This document shows, piece by piece, positions 19,634-30,300 of a DNA stretch of 64,000 nt (positions are counted from its first letter, which is position 1; each line of letters starts with the position of its first letter). Source of the stretch: Calditrichaceae bacterium (GTDB lineage: Bacteria > Calditrichota > Calditrichia > RBG-13-44-9 > J075); the NCBI GenBank assembly GCA_013360445.1, contig JABWBP010000003.1, positions 1 to 64,000 of the forward strand. Reading direction: 5' to 3'. The notes beneath the pieces were generated by a model, which worked only from the letters and a program-made list of their open reading frames with translations, was not told the DNA's origin and made no database searches. A program made the position numbers and the translations under genes.

Positions 19634-22318
19634 CTATTTTTCCGTCTCCTCGTCTCCCACAATATCCACTTTGCTTTCCGCATCTTCCTCCACCGGCTCC
19701 TCGAAATCGTTTTCCCCCGCTGCCCCCTCCTGCGCTGCAACCGGTTTCTGGTTGGAAGGTTCGGAGGGAAAAGCGCCGGGAATACGTTTTCCGCGCGCGG
19801 AGATCATTTTTTCCTTCGCGCGGGATTTGGTCGGGGGAAGGTTGGGCATAAAGGGCATTTCCGCGGTCTTCTGATCGTCGCTGCGGAAACCGACCATCAC
19901 TTCCCCGTCCAGGGTTAGCAGCGGGGTTCCGGGAGGTTTGAGCCGCTTTTTCCCACCGCGCTGCACAAAGGCGAGCCGCTGTTCTTTGGTATTCAATTTT
20001 GCCCGCCGCAACTCTTCATAGACCAGGAACGGCGAAATCTCCGTATATGCATATTTTTCCGTGTTCAGCATATCGCTGATCTTCTTAGGCCCAAACTCCG
20101 GGTATTGCCGGATAATATCATACATTTTTGTTTTAACTTCAATACTTAAATGCCGCAATCCCAGGTTGGTGTAGCCGTGCAGCATTTCCCGCAACAGGTC
20201 GTACCCGCCTTCCTGGTAAATGCGCTTGTAGCGGTAGAAGGTGGTGGGGGAAACTCCCACTTCTTTGCAGGTATCGGCAACCGACTGGTTGTTATCGGCC
20301 TGCACCTGTTCGAACAATTTTTTGAACGTATTTACCTTAACATCGACCGCCGCCATGTTTTCTTTAATAGCAACTAAGGTAATATCGTCATTCTGTTCGA
20401 ACCCGCCGGTAAAGGCCAAGATATCCTCTTTGATGCTCCGGACGAATTCCTCCACGTCTAAGTGCCCGTATTTGCGGATGGCGGCCAGGAAGCGCTCTTC
20501 CCCGTAGAGATCCCGCTGGGGATTCATGGCTTCGGTAACCCCGTCGGTATAGAGAATGAAAATATCGTCCGGGTGCAAACGAATGCGGTCGGCCTGGATT
20601 TTTTCCCCGAACAGGCGAATGTCCGGCAGGGTAATCCCCACCGGAAAACCGGAGGGATTGAGATAGTAGGTTTCCTTGCTCTTCCCGCGATAGAGGATCA
20701 TGGGATTGTGCCCGGCGCTGGCGAAAGAGACCATGCGCTCCCGGGAATCTAAGATCACGTACAGCATGGTCACGAACATACCCTTGCGGATATCGTCGGT
20801 CACAAAGGCATTCACCCGGGTCATAATGTCTGCCGCGTTGTCATTGCCGCGGGATTCCAGCCGTAAGGAAGTGCGGATCATGGTCATTACCAGGGAGCCG
20901 GGAACCCCCTTGCCGGAGACGTCGGCCACGCAAATCCCGATCGACTGGTCGTCGATCTCCATAAAATCGAACAAATCCCCGCCCACCTCTTTGGCGGATT
21001 GGTAATAAGAGGCGATGTCGTATCCCACCACGTCCGGGAAATCATCCGGCAATAGCATCTGCTGGATTTCCTGCGCCACCTGCAACTCTTTCTGCATCCG
21101 CTGCTGTTCGATGACGCTGATCTGCGCTTCCCGGAATTTATTGGTCACTTCGCTAAAAGCCTGGGCAATTTCCCCTACCTCGTCGCTGGCGTCGATGTCG
21201 ATCTCGTCCTGGTCCACCTGCCCGCGGCCAACCTGGCGCACCCACTCGGCTAATTTATGGAACGGTTTGGTGATCAGGGTAACCAGCAGGGCAATTCCCG
21301 CGGTTCCCAGGGCAAAAACCAGCAGCAGGATAAAGATCAGGCGGTTCTTTTGTTTTATCACCAGGTGGTGAATGTAAACCTCTTCTATTCCCAGCAAGGT
21401 GTATCCGATTGGCGCCGGATCGATGGATAGTTGAATGGGAGAAACGAAATAATAGACCATGCCCGAGTCGGTCATAGCGGTCTGGTACACCGTGACGTCT
21501 TCAAAGGTAGCCGTGGTTTTCAAGTTATCGAAGCGCATCGATTGGGGGACCATCTCCAGATTGATGGGATAGAACGCGATTACCTCCAGGTTCTGCTTCA
21601 GGATCATCACCATGCGGAGCATTTCGCTGCGGCTTTGCTGAATGGATTTGGCGTTTTCAAAGAGCTGGGTATCTTTCTCCTGGCGAAGCGGCTCGTAATT
21701 GACCCGGGCGAAATCATTGCTGATAGAAGTGGCTTCGGCAAACACTTTTTCCCGAACGTCGGCCTCGATCCCCGCCTTGAGTAGAAAATAGGCCGCCAGG
21801 GTCAAAACTACCATAATGATCGATGTTACCATGAAGGATTTATTGCGCAGCGACAGGGAGCCAAACCAGGAGAGATATTTCGATTCTTCCACTGCTTCCC
21901 GGGTCTTGGCCAGCCGCAGCTCGTTGCCGTGGCCGGTGATGTTATACTGGATGTCATCCATCAGCTTGCGCATCATGTGGATGCCCAAACCGCCCTTCTT
22001 GCCGATCTGCACGTATTTCTGCAAATCCGGATCTTTGACCTGGCGGGGATCGAAGCTCCTGCCCTGGTCGATGACCACGATGGTAACACTTAAGCGGCGG
22101 ATAATGGCGCGGATGGTGATTTTGCCGTCTTTGATGTCCTTGTAACCGTGGCGGATGATGTTGGTGCAGGCTTCATCCACCACCAATTTGAAGGAATTGA
22201 TGATCTTGTCGGAAATTTTGTACTTCTTCCCGATCTGCTCGATGAAGTCCCGAATTTCCTTCAGGTGCGCCATCGAGGCAGGGACGACAATTTCTTCTTT
22301 TGAGATATTCTTAAACAT
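19634..22318 (-). CDS. composite RsbW-like kinase / SpoIIE phosphatase with transposase-like HTH
   Basis: 894 residues. Order: HATPase anti-sigma kinase-like domain (8-140; VDEACTNIIRHGY, DQGRSFDP, GGLGIHMMRKLMD); membrane helix (161-181); extracytoplasmic sensor region (182-326); second helix (327-350); HAMP (347-400); SpoIIE/PP2C phosphatase (435-650; EVGGDLFD, VADVSGKGVPG, SAGHNP, YTDGVTEA, NDDIT, metal-binding Asp residues intact). Then two helix-turn-helix units (663-712 and 722-785) in the order seen at the N-terminus of IS481/IS3-type transposases, and an acidic disordered tail. Opposing activities toward a STAS phospho-Ser thus lie in one membrane protein. The probable partner is the next gene. 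The 15-bp gap to the upstream porV-like gene indicates an operon. Confidence 0.9.
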   Translation of the reverse strand: MFKNISKEEIVVPASMAHLKEIRDFIEQIGKKYKISDKIINSFKLVVDEACTNIIRHGYKDIKDGKITIRAIIRRLSVTIVVIDQGRSFDPRQVKDPDLQKYVQIGKKGGLGIHMMRKLMDDIQYNITGHGNELRLAKTREAVEESKYLSWFGSLSLRNKSFMVTSIIMVVLTLAAYFLLKAGIEADVREKVFAEATSISNDFARVNYEPLRQEKDTQLFENAKSIQQSRSEMLRMVMILKQNLEVIAFYPINLEMVPQSMRFDNLKTTATFEDVTVYQTAMTDSGMVYYFVSPIQLSIDPAPIGYTLLGIEEVYIHHLVIKQKNRLIFILLLVFALGTAGIALLVTLITKPFHKLAEWVRQVGRGQVDQDEIDIDASDEVGEIAQAFSEVTNKFREAQISVIEQQRMQKELQVAQEIQQMLLPDDFPDVVGYDIASYYQSAKEVGGDLFDFMEIDDQSIGICVADVSGKGVPGSLVMTMIRTSLRLESRGNDNAADIMTRVNAFVTDDIRKGMFVTMLYVILDSRERMVSFASAGHNPMILYRGKSKETYYLNPSGFPVGITLPDIRLFGEKIQADRIRLHPDDIFILYTDGVTEAMNPQRDLYGEERFLAAIRKYGHLDVEEFVRSIKEDILAFTGGFEQNDDITLVAIKENMAAVDVKVNTFKKLFEQVQADNNQSVADTCKEVGVSPTTFYRYKRIYQEGGYDLLREMLHGYTNLGLRHLSIEVKTKMYDIIRQYPEFGPKKISDMLNTEKYAYTEISPFLVYEELRRAKLNTKEQRLAFVQRGGKKRLKPPGTPLLTLDGEVMVGFRSDDQKTAEMPFMPNLPPTKSRAKEKMISARGKRIPGAFPSEPSNQKPVAAQEGAAGENDFEEPVEEDAESKVDIVGDEETEK

Positions 22319-22333
22319 CTTCCACTTTCCGCT

Positions 22334-24271
22334 TTATTGATTCCCCCGGGTACGGTTAATACGATCTTCGGTCGTTTTAATAGCATCCTGAAGTTTTTTG
22401 TTGTAAGGATATTTTTCCGCCAAAGCTCTCCAGATCTCCAGCGCCTTATCATAACGCCCGGCCAGGAAATGTTCCGTGGCGATGAGATACTGCCGTTCGG
22501 ATTCCGGATCCATCTTCTCCCGTTTGGTGCCCAGTTCGCGCTGGGTCTGTTCGTAGTATTTGCGGATCGCCTCGTTGGAGGGATCGAGCTGCAGCGCCTC
22601 CTCGAATACCGTGTTCGCTTCCTGGTACTCGCCTAATTCCAGCAGCGCCAATCCTTTCACGGTATATTGCTGCAATTTGATGCGCCTGGTGAGGGTGCCG
22701 ATCTCATCTTTCAGCTCCGGCGCTTCCGGGGAGAGCAGGAAAGCCTCGCTGAGAATCCGCAGCGCATCGGAATAATTGCCCTTTTGGAATTCCTGCCGCG
22801 CCGCCAGCACCAGCTTGCGCACTTCCGCATTCAACTGGCGGTTGGTGGTGTTGATCGCTTCGTTGATCAACGCTTTGGTCGAACTATCTTCACCCGCTAT
22901 ATCGAGGGCTAAGTTAAACTCCTTCAGGGCGTCGGTGAACTGTTTCTTCTGAAGGTAAACATGTCCCTGGTCGAAGCGCAATTTAATAAGTTTTTGTGTT
23001 TCCTCGGCCAGTTTCTTATCCACCGCGTTGTCCAACGCCTCTTCCAGCCTCCGGTCGAGTTGATTGTCGATCAAAAACTTGGTGCTGTCGAAGAGAACTT
23101 TCGCTTCTTTATTAAACGGATCATCCGTGATTACCTGTTGGAATTCGGAATACGCATCGAAATAATTCCCTTGCTGGAATTCCTGTTTACCCCGGCTCAT
23201 GTGCTCGGCAATCCGCTGCCGGCGATCTTCTTCTTTGGTGCGCTCCACCAATTCCCGTTCCCGGCGCTTGCGTTCCTCGTTCGCAGCAAAGATTTTTTCT
23301 TCCCGCGATTTTCCCAGGTTGAAGGTGATCGAAAAACGATGGGAAGCGCCAAAATCGCCTTCGGTGCTCAAATTGCCGAAAGCGTAATCAATATCCACGA
23401 ATTTATAGCGCACCCCGGCTCCAAAGGCGGGAGTGCCCTGGTCAAAACCTGCCCGCACCGTGCCCATGTCCCGGAAGACGTATTCGCCGCCGGCGTGAAT
23501 CACCCCTCCCTCGAATTCACCCTGGGCGTAATCGAGCAGAATATTCAATTTACCGCTCTGGCCGAGGGGCAGGCTTTTCATGACTCCAAAGGTAAGCTGG
23601 TAGGCCAGGGTGTCGGTGTTGGCGCCTAATTTCAGCTGCGGTTTGACTAAATTTTGAAAGTGGAAGCCGAAAGAGAGGTTCCTCAGAAACGGGGAATCGA
23701 ATTCCGGGCGATACATCAACCCCGCATCCAATCCGAAGGCGCTGGTTACCTGGTTAGTGTAGGAAAACGATTGCCGCTGCACTTTAAAGGTAATGCCCGG
23801 GGTGACGCCGTACCAGATCTTTTTGGCGTAAGCAATATAGATCTCGCTGAAATCATAGTCTGCGGATACCCCCTGCAACACCTGGTTGTATTCCGTGACG
23901 ACATTGATGTCCCCCACTACCACCCGGGAATAGCCGATCCCGATGGTGCCAAACTGCAAGGTGGGATAGAGGAAGCCGACGAAATCGTAACTGGCCCCGC
24001 TCACTACCAGGGGGGTATGGAAAAGGGAAAAAGAAATCCGCGGCGCGTATTCCAGCCCGGCGGGGTTCCAGAAAATCGCCGAGGGATCATCCGCCAGGGC
24101 CACAAAGGCGCGCCCCAGCCCGAAAGCCCGCGCGCCGGCGCCCACTTCGTGCAGGATGGTCTGGGTTCCCGCAGTTCCCTCTTGCGCGTAAATCTGCGAG
24201 GGCGCAACGCTCAGCATCCCTGTCAAAAGGAGCGCCCACGCTCTCCCGGGAATTTGTTTCAAACCTCTCAT
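22334..24271 (-). CDS. PorV/PorQ-like outer-membrane barrel with TPR domain
   Basis: About 645 residues from the ATG at 24271; an in-frame GTG at 24310 is the alternative. A signal peptide (about 1-30) is followed by a PorV/UPF0164-type barrel (to about 330), starting with the hallmark GARAFGLGRAFVALADDPSAIFWNPAGL. A charged linker leads to a TPR-rich region (about 350-640). PorV-family barrels act in type IX secretion and surface attachment of cargo bearing C-terminal sorting domains. The adjacent upstream gene encodes exactly such a cargo of 4040 residues, so a dedicated export or anchoring role is the natural inference. The TPR extension is not usual for PorV. Confidence 0.85.
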   Translation of the reverse strand: MRGLKQIPGRAWALLLTGMLSVAPSQIYAQEGTAGTQTILHEVGAGARAFGLGRAFVALADDPSAIFWNPAGLEYAPRISFSLFHTPLVVSGASYDFVGFLYPTLQFGTIGIGYSRVVVGDINVVTEYNQVLQGVSADYDFSEIYIAYAKKIWYGVTPGITFKVQRQSFSYTNQVTSAFGLDAGLMYRPEFDSPFLRNLSFGFHFQNLVKPQLKLGANTDTLAYQLTFGVMKSLPLGQSGKLNILLDYAQGEFEGGVIHAGGEYVFRDMGTVRAGFDQGTPAFGAGVRYKFVDIDYAFGNLSTEGDFGASHRFSITFNLGKSREEKIFAANEERKRRERELVERTKEEDRRQRIAEHMSRGKQEFQQGNYFDAYSEFQQVITDDPFNKEAKVLFDSTKFLIDNQLDRRLEEALDNAVDKKLAEETQKLIKLRFDQGHVYLQKKQFTDALKEFNLALDIAGEDSSTKALINEAINTTNRQLNAEVRKLVLAARQEFQKGNYSDALRILSEAFLLSPEAPELKDEIGTLTRRIKLQQYTVKGLALLELGEYQEANTVFEEALQLDPSNEAIRKYYEQTQRELGTKREKMDPESERQYLIATEHFLAGRYDKALEIWRALAEKYPYNKKLQDAIKTTEDRINRTRGNQ

Positions 24272-24309
24272 AGCGTGATCTCTATGCTTTTTTTGAAATC
24301 GCGATAACA

Positions 24310-27300
24310 CTACTTAATATAAACCACTTTCGTCTGGAATGTAGCGCCGCCGCCGCTGCCATAGTTGACCTTCAGCACAGCTACATACACCCCGTTCACT
24401 ACCCGCTCGCCCTGGGAATTCCTGCCGTCCCATTCCAGCGCCGAGGTATGCAGCCCCGCGGGCAGGCCGTTTACCGCGCTGCTCCAGACCAGCCGCCCGG
24501 TAAGGGTAAAGATGTGCAATTCCGCGTTCCCACTGTTTTCCATCAGGAAATTAAACCGGGTAACGCCCGGGGGCGCCCCGGGAAGCCGGGTTTCCATTCC
24601 GAAGGGATTGGGATAATTATGGAAAATTTGCTGCGGGTCCGAAGAAAGCAGCGTTACCCGGGGAGATTGAAGCTGGATTGCCGCCAGGGGAGCGCCTAAG
24701 GAATCCACCACGTTCACCCTGCCCACAAACCCTCCGGAGGCGTCAACCTGCTTCAGTTGAATTCTGAAATTCCGGCTGATGGGCTGGTTGGCCATATCGA
24801 TGCGAATCACTAAGCTGTCGCTTTCTTCCGCCGCGAGGGTATCCACCGGGCTGAAATTGATCTTTACCGGGTTGGCGGTCTGCTCGGTGATCACCACCTC
24901 GCCTAAGCGATCCGGGGGGCTGCCGGGTTTGCCCAATTGCTGGCGGTAGAAATCATAGCTGACTACTTCCACCCGGGAAATCAGGTTGTGCATATCTGCG
25001 ACCGGGGTCCCGGTTTCCCCGTCCAACACCGCAATGTCAAAATTGTTGATAAAAATTGTTTCCACGGTGTTGGGATTGATGAACGCCGCACCTAACACCC
25101 CAATTTCCCGCTCTCCCTGGATGTAACTGTTATCGACTTCCACCACGTCATCCAGCGGCTTGATAGTGATCTGGCTGGAAACCATGTTGATGTCAAATAC
25201 CAGGGTATTGACGCCGGTGCTGGCCGGGGCTTGGGTGTTGACGTCTGACGGCAACTGGGTAGTGAAACCGAGGGTAAAGACGGTATTCACGTCGAAATTC
25301 GGGGCCAGCAGGGTCCACTGGAAGCTGGCGGTATTGGTCTGGTTGTCGATGACAAAATCCTTTTCTTCGGTTTCCCCACCGGCAAACTGGAATCCCACCT
25401 CGCCGATATTCAAACGCACCCTTCCGGTTCCCTGCACGTCCGCTTCGCCGGCGTTATTTACCGCCGCCTGCAGTACGAATTGCTCGCCCTTCAACACCCG
25501 TACGGAAACGGTCTGGCTGGCCAAATTCAACAGGGCTTTGCGCTGCACGCTCACCGGCAGTTCCACCGTATCCCGCACCACGGCGGCGTTGGGCGGGGGC
25601 GTATTGGCGTCGCGCCCGCTCACAATTACCGTCAGGACGCCCGGCAGGGTCGGTTGGGGAATATTCTGATTGGCGCGGATGGCCCAGTTCACCACCGCGT
25701 TCTGCCCGAACTCTTTCAGGGAATCCGCGGGGTTGAGGAAGGAAAAGCCCTCCGGCAGCCGCAAGGTTCCGCTGCGCTCGATCACGTTCTCCGGGGCATC
25801 TACCTCCACTTCTAAAATTCCCACCTGCTCGGTGGACCAGACCGCCGGCGCGGCGTTGCGGATGATGGTAATCTCCGGTTTCTCGGCGATGAAGATCGCC
25901 GTAGAATCGCTGCCCACCTCCACGGCCGCGGGAAGCCCGGAATTAATATCCGGGGGCCGCGCGGTGATGGTTACTTTCACCAGCGAGGTATCCACCAGCG
26001 CGTTCAACTCGCGGTAGAGGCCGGAAAGTTCGTCTTCGACCCGGCGCAGCTCCGCGGGTTTTTCGATCCCGCGGAAAACCGCAGCGCCCCGGGCCGGGTT
26101 CCCGGCGCTCCCCTCCCCTTCCGCCGCGCCGGTCTGCTGCACCGCAACAATCAGGCGGGCTTTTTCCTGCTTCGCGCCGTGAATCCGGCGCAGCAGCGCC
26201 GCCGCCTGGCCGTTTTCCGCCGCCTGGATGGTCCAGCGCACCGGGGTATTCAGATCAAATTCTTTGACTAAACTATCAGGGTCGATCACCAGTTTTTGCC
26301 CCACCGAGAGGGTCAATTGCCCTTTCGGCGCCGCCGCAACCCCGGCCTGGCCGACGTTGGCGACTACCGCTTCATACACAAAGAATTGTCCCTGGCTGAC
26401 GGTATTGTTCACCGCGCCGCCGGCAACCCGCCCATCAACCGCCAAAGTGGCGCGCTTCTGAACGTACAGATAGAGGAACGCGGAATCTTCTAACGTCACC
26501 GTATTGCTGACCTGGGAAGTCCCGCGAATTTTCACCTTCAACTCTTCCCAAATATTGGTCAGGGAATCGGGAACCTGGATGTTCCACTGCACCGGGGCTC
26601 CCGCGGCGGAAATGGGCGCAACCAGGGAATCCAGCGTGAAAATATCCGGCAGGTAGAGCGTGGCCACCCGGTTGATGAAATTGCCGCTGATTTGCGGCTC
26701 CACGGTCACCCGCACCTGTTGCAGGGTGGAGACCGTCAAACTGTCGGTTCCCGGGGCGTTGAGGTACGCAGCGGAGATGGCGAAAATCCCCACCTCCACG
26801 ATGGTAAGGGTGTCGGTATCGCTGCCCTTTTCCAGGTGCACGCCCATGCCCGGGAAACCGTTTTCATCCCAGGAGAGGGTGCTGTCGATGGAAGCGGTGA
26901 GCAGGTAGGGGTTCCCGCTGCCGCTGGCCCCGGGTTTGGTGCGCATTTGCCAGGAAATCAAGGCCTGCTTGTTCACCAACTGCACGGTTTTAACGGTATC
27001 CGCGGGGTTCAGCAGCCGGAAGGCGGTGGTATCGAACGCCAGCTTTACGGTCACGTTGTTATTGGGCTGAATATCCGCTTTGCCGGTATTGCTGATCAAT
27101 CCTTCCAGGGTAAAATCCTGATTCTGGGTGAGAGTATCCAAACCGGCGCTTAAGTTGTCGATGCGCAGGGAGGCGCGGGTTTCCACGGACAGGTTGAAGG
27201 AGGCCAGCGCCTGGCGGACGTGCGCGGGCTGGTTGGTATTCTCATCCCGCGCGGTAGAATCTAACCGGGCGAGAATCAAGGGCTGCTGCGCGGGTACGGT

Positions 27301-30300
27301 TTCCGGGGCGAAGATGCGGATGGTATCCGCCTCCGCAAACCCGGTCTTGATGCCGTAATTCAGCAAACTATCGCCCGCAGCCAGCCCCTCGATACGGAAT
27401 CCCTGCGGCACTTTGATGGCAATGTAATTGGAATCATCCGGCAGCACCGCCGCCTCGCCCTGCTTTTCCACCCAGATTTGCACGTCGAAGGGCTGGTAGG
27501 TGCTCACCGTTCCCAGGGTCGCCCCGGGCGGATCCACCACCGCGGCGCGCATCACCATCTCGGCGCGTTCCACCACGGTGACCTGCTGGGTTGCGGTATC
27601 GCTGAATTGCCGGGTGGAATCGCCGCCGTCTATGCCGCTGGCGCGCACTTGCAGATCAAAAGTCTCGCCTAAAATCCCTTCTCCCCCGCCGATGCGTAAT
27701 CTTTCGCCCTGCTTTTTCTGCTGCCCACTGTTCTCGTTCACTGCTCCTTGAGCCGGGAGGGCGAAATCCCGATTTGTATCCAGGATGGATACGTTTTTAT
27801 CGGGATGCCGCCTGCCCCCGCCCGTTTTCCCCAACATTTGCAGGATATTCTCCGCCACGCTAACCGGCCACTCCGCGGTAACCAGGTCCCCTTGCAGGGT
27901 TTGCTCGATGGAATCCGGATCGGTGGAGAATCCCGGGGGCAGAATTACCCGGGCGGTGCGGTTCCCGGCCCGAACGTTGCCGGAAAAAATGATGGTTGCG
28001 CTCAGGCGGAAATTCTGCCCGGTGGAAACCGTAGAGTCGATCCCGCCCGGCGGGGCAATAATGCTGATATCCGCCACTTCCACCTTCCCGCTCTCCACCA
28101 CCCGCACCAATAGGGCCAGGCTGTCGCTGGTCAAAATTACCGGCGCGGCGGTATTCAAATCCGGCGGGATGGCAGAATAAAACACCCGGATGGTGTCCGC
28201 AGGGCCGGCGGTGGTATCCGCGGAAGCCTGCACCTGCCAGCTACCGCTGAGAATTGCCGGCCCGATGGGCAGTTGGGCGTTGGGTGAAACCAGGGTGTAA
28301 TCGGCCGGCAATTGAATCCTTACCGAACCGTTGCCAAAGGGGCTTTGCCCGCTTCTGACAATATCGAAACTGACCGTAAATTCCTGCTCCTGGGAATAAA
28401 CCTCCCCGCCGGGAAGCTGCGCCGCCAGGGCCAGCTGGGTAGGCGCTTGCACGGTTACGTCTTCGCGGTTATCCAGGGGCTCCCCGATAGCCACCGGGGT
28501 GTTAGAGGTAACCGAAAATGCTTCTAAAATGACCATGCGGTAGCGCAGGGTCTGGCTGGCCCCCCCGGCGGTAAAGGGGAAGTCGCGGCGGAAACTGGCT
28601 CCGGGAGCCAGCACCGTATCGCTGATGGTCTGGGTGAACACCACGGTCTGGTTGGCGTCGTTGAAGAGGCGGATGGTCACGTTGGTGACGGAATCTTCGC
28701 CGCTGTTTTGCAGCACCAGCTTCAATGCATAGGGCTGGTTGAAGTTGACCGTGCCGTTGGCGGCGTTGGGCACATTCACCAACGCCAGGCTGTCCACGAA
28801 CAGTTCCGAAGGGATGATCACCCGCACCGAATCATATACCGTGGAATCGGCGGCCAGGAGGATGACCCCGGGCTTGCGCACGTCGTTGTAGTTCACGCGC
28901 AAATGCGCCCGCACCAGCCCCGGGGGGTGAACCCCGGAAATGATGAAGTTGCGGGTGAGCACGGCCGCGCCGGAGGGGGGGAGGATAAACGGGAAATTCT
29001 GCGACTGGGTTTGCAGGCTCCAGAGCGCGCTGATGTCGTTGCCTAAGCTGTCGCGGAAAACGTCGATGGCGGCGTTGAGGTTGGCCGCGGACTGCCCGGA
29101 ATTGCGCAGGAAATAGCGGATTTGCACGTTCTCCTGCCCGGCGATCACTGCATCCGGAACCACGGAAACGGAGTCCACTACCACGATAGCTTCCGGCAGC
29201 ACGGTCAATTGGCCGGCAAAGGTGCTATCCAGCGCGGTCAGAGTATCCTGGTTGGGCAGGTCGCCGAAAACATGGAAAGCGACGTCGTAGAGGCCGGCCA
29301 GGAAATCGGCGCTGATGGAATCCGCCTGGAAAGCGATCTCGCTGGTATCCGGAACTTGCTGGAAGGGGGTTCCCCGGATTACGAAGCTGCCGTTCACCGG
29401 GGCGCGGTAAATATGCTGAGGATCGCTGAATTGCAGGTAAGAACTATCCGCCCGCACAAAGAAATTGGCGCTGCCGGTGTTGATGAAGCTGGCCCGGAAA
29501 GCTGCCAACTGCCCGTTCACCACGGAATCGGGCATGAGACTGCCGACAACATACTCAATTTTAGCGCCGCTGCTGATGTTGAAGAAACCGGTTCGGGAAA
29601 TCGGCCCTAAGGAGCCGTTGCCGAAGGTCAGTCGAACCGTTACCGCCACCTCCCCGGCGCGGGCGCTGGGGGGAACGGTGAATTTCCAGCGCAAGGTGTC
29701 CGCGGCGGGGGTAGTGCCCACCTGGGTAAGGGTATCGAGCCGGGTGGGCACGATGGGCAGCGTCTGGGGTACGTCGGTATAGACGAATTCCAACACCCCG
29801 GGATCGATGCTGACCGGCGCGGTATTGTTTTTCACCAGCGCATCCACTATCACCCCGGTGTCGCCCGCGACGGTTTCAAACGGGGTTACCCGCACCAGGA
29901 TGATGGAGACGTCTCCCCCGACGTTGATAAACGCCTGGGTATTGATGTCCTGCGAAAAAGCAAGCTGGTGGGGCGGCTGGTAAAAATTGCCCTGAACGCC
30001 CAGGATCAGGCGGAAATCGCCCGCCTCGGTCATCACCAGGTCCTCGAATGCCAGCACGCTGGTTTCCCCGGGCAGAATGTTCATGTCCGAAGAATCGGGC
30101 ACAATGGCCTGGGAGGAAAAGTTGTTGGGATCGTTCGCTTTTTCCACCCGCAGGAAGGTAGCGGCGTTCAACTGCAAAGCGACGCCGCCGAGATTGGTAA
30201 CTTGAATTTTGAAATCCGCGGTATCGCCGATATCGAAAGCCGGGGAGGAGATCAGGGCATCGAAACGAATATCCGGCTGTGCGGAGATCACAAAGCTGTC

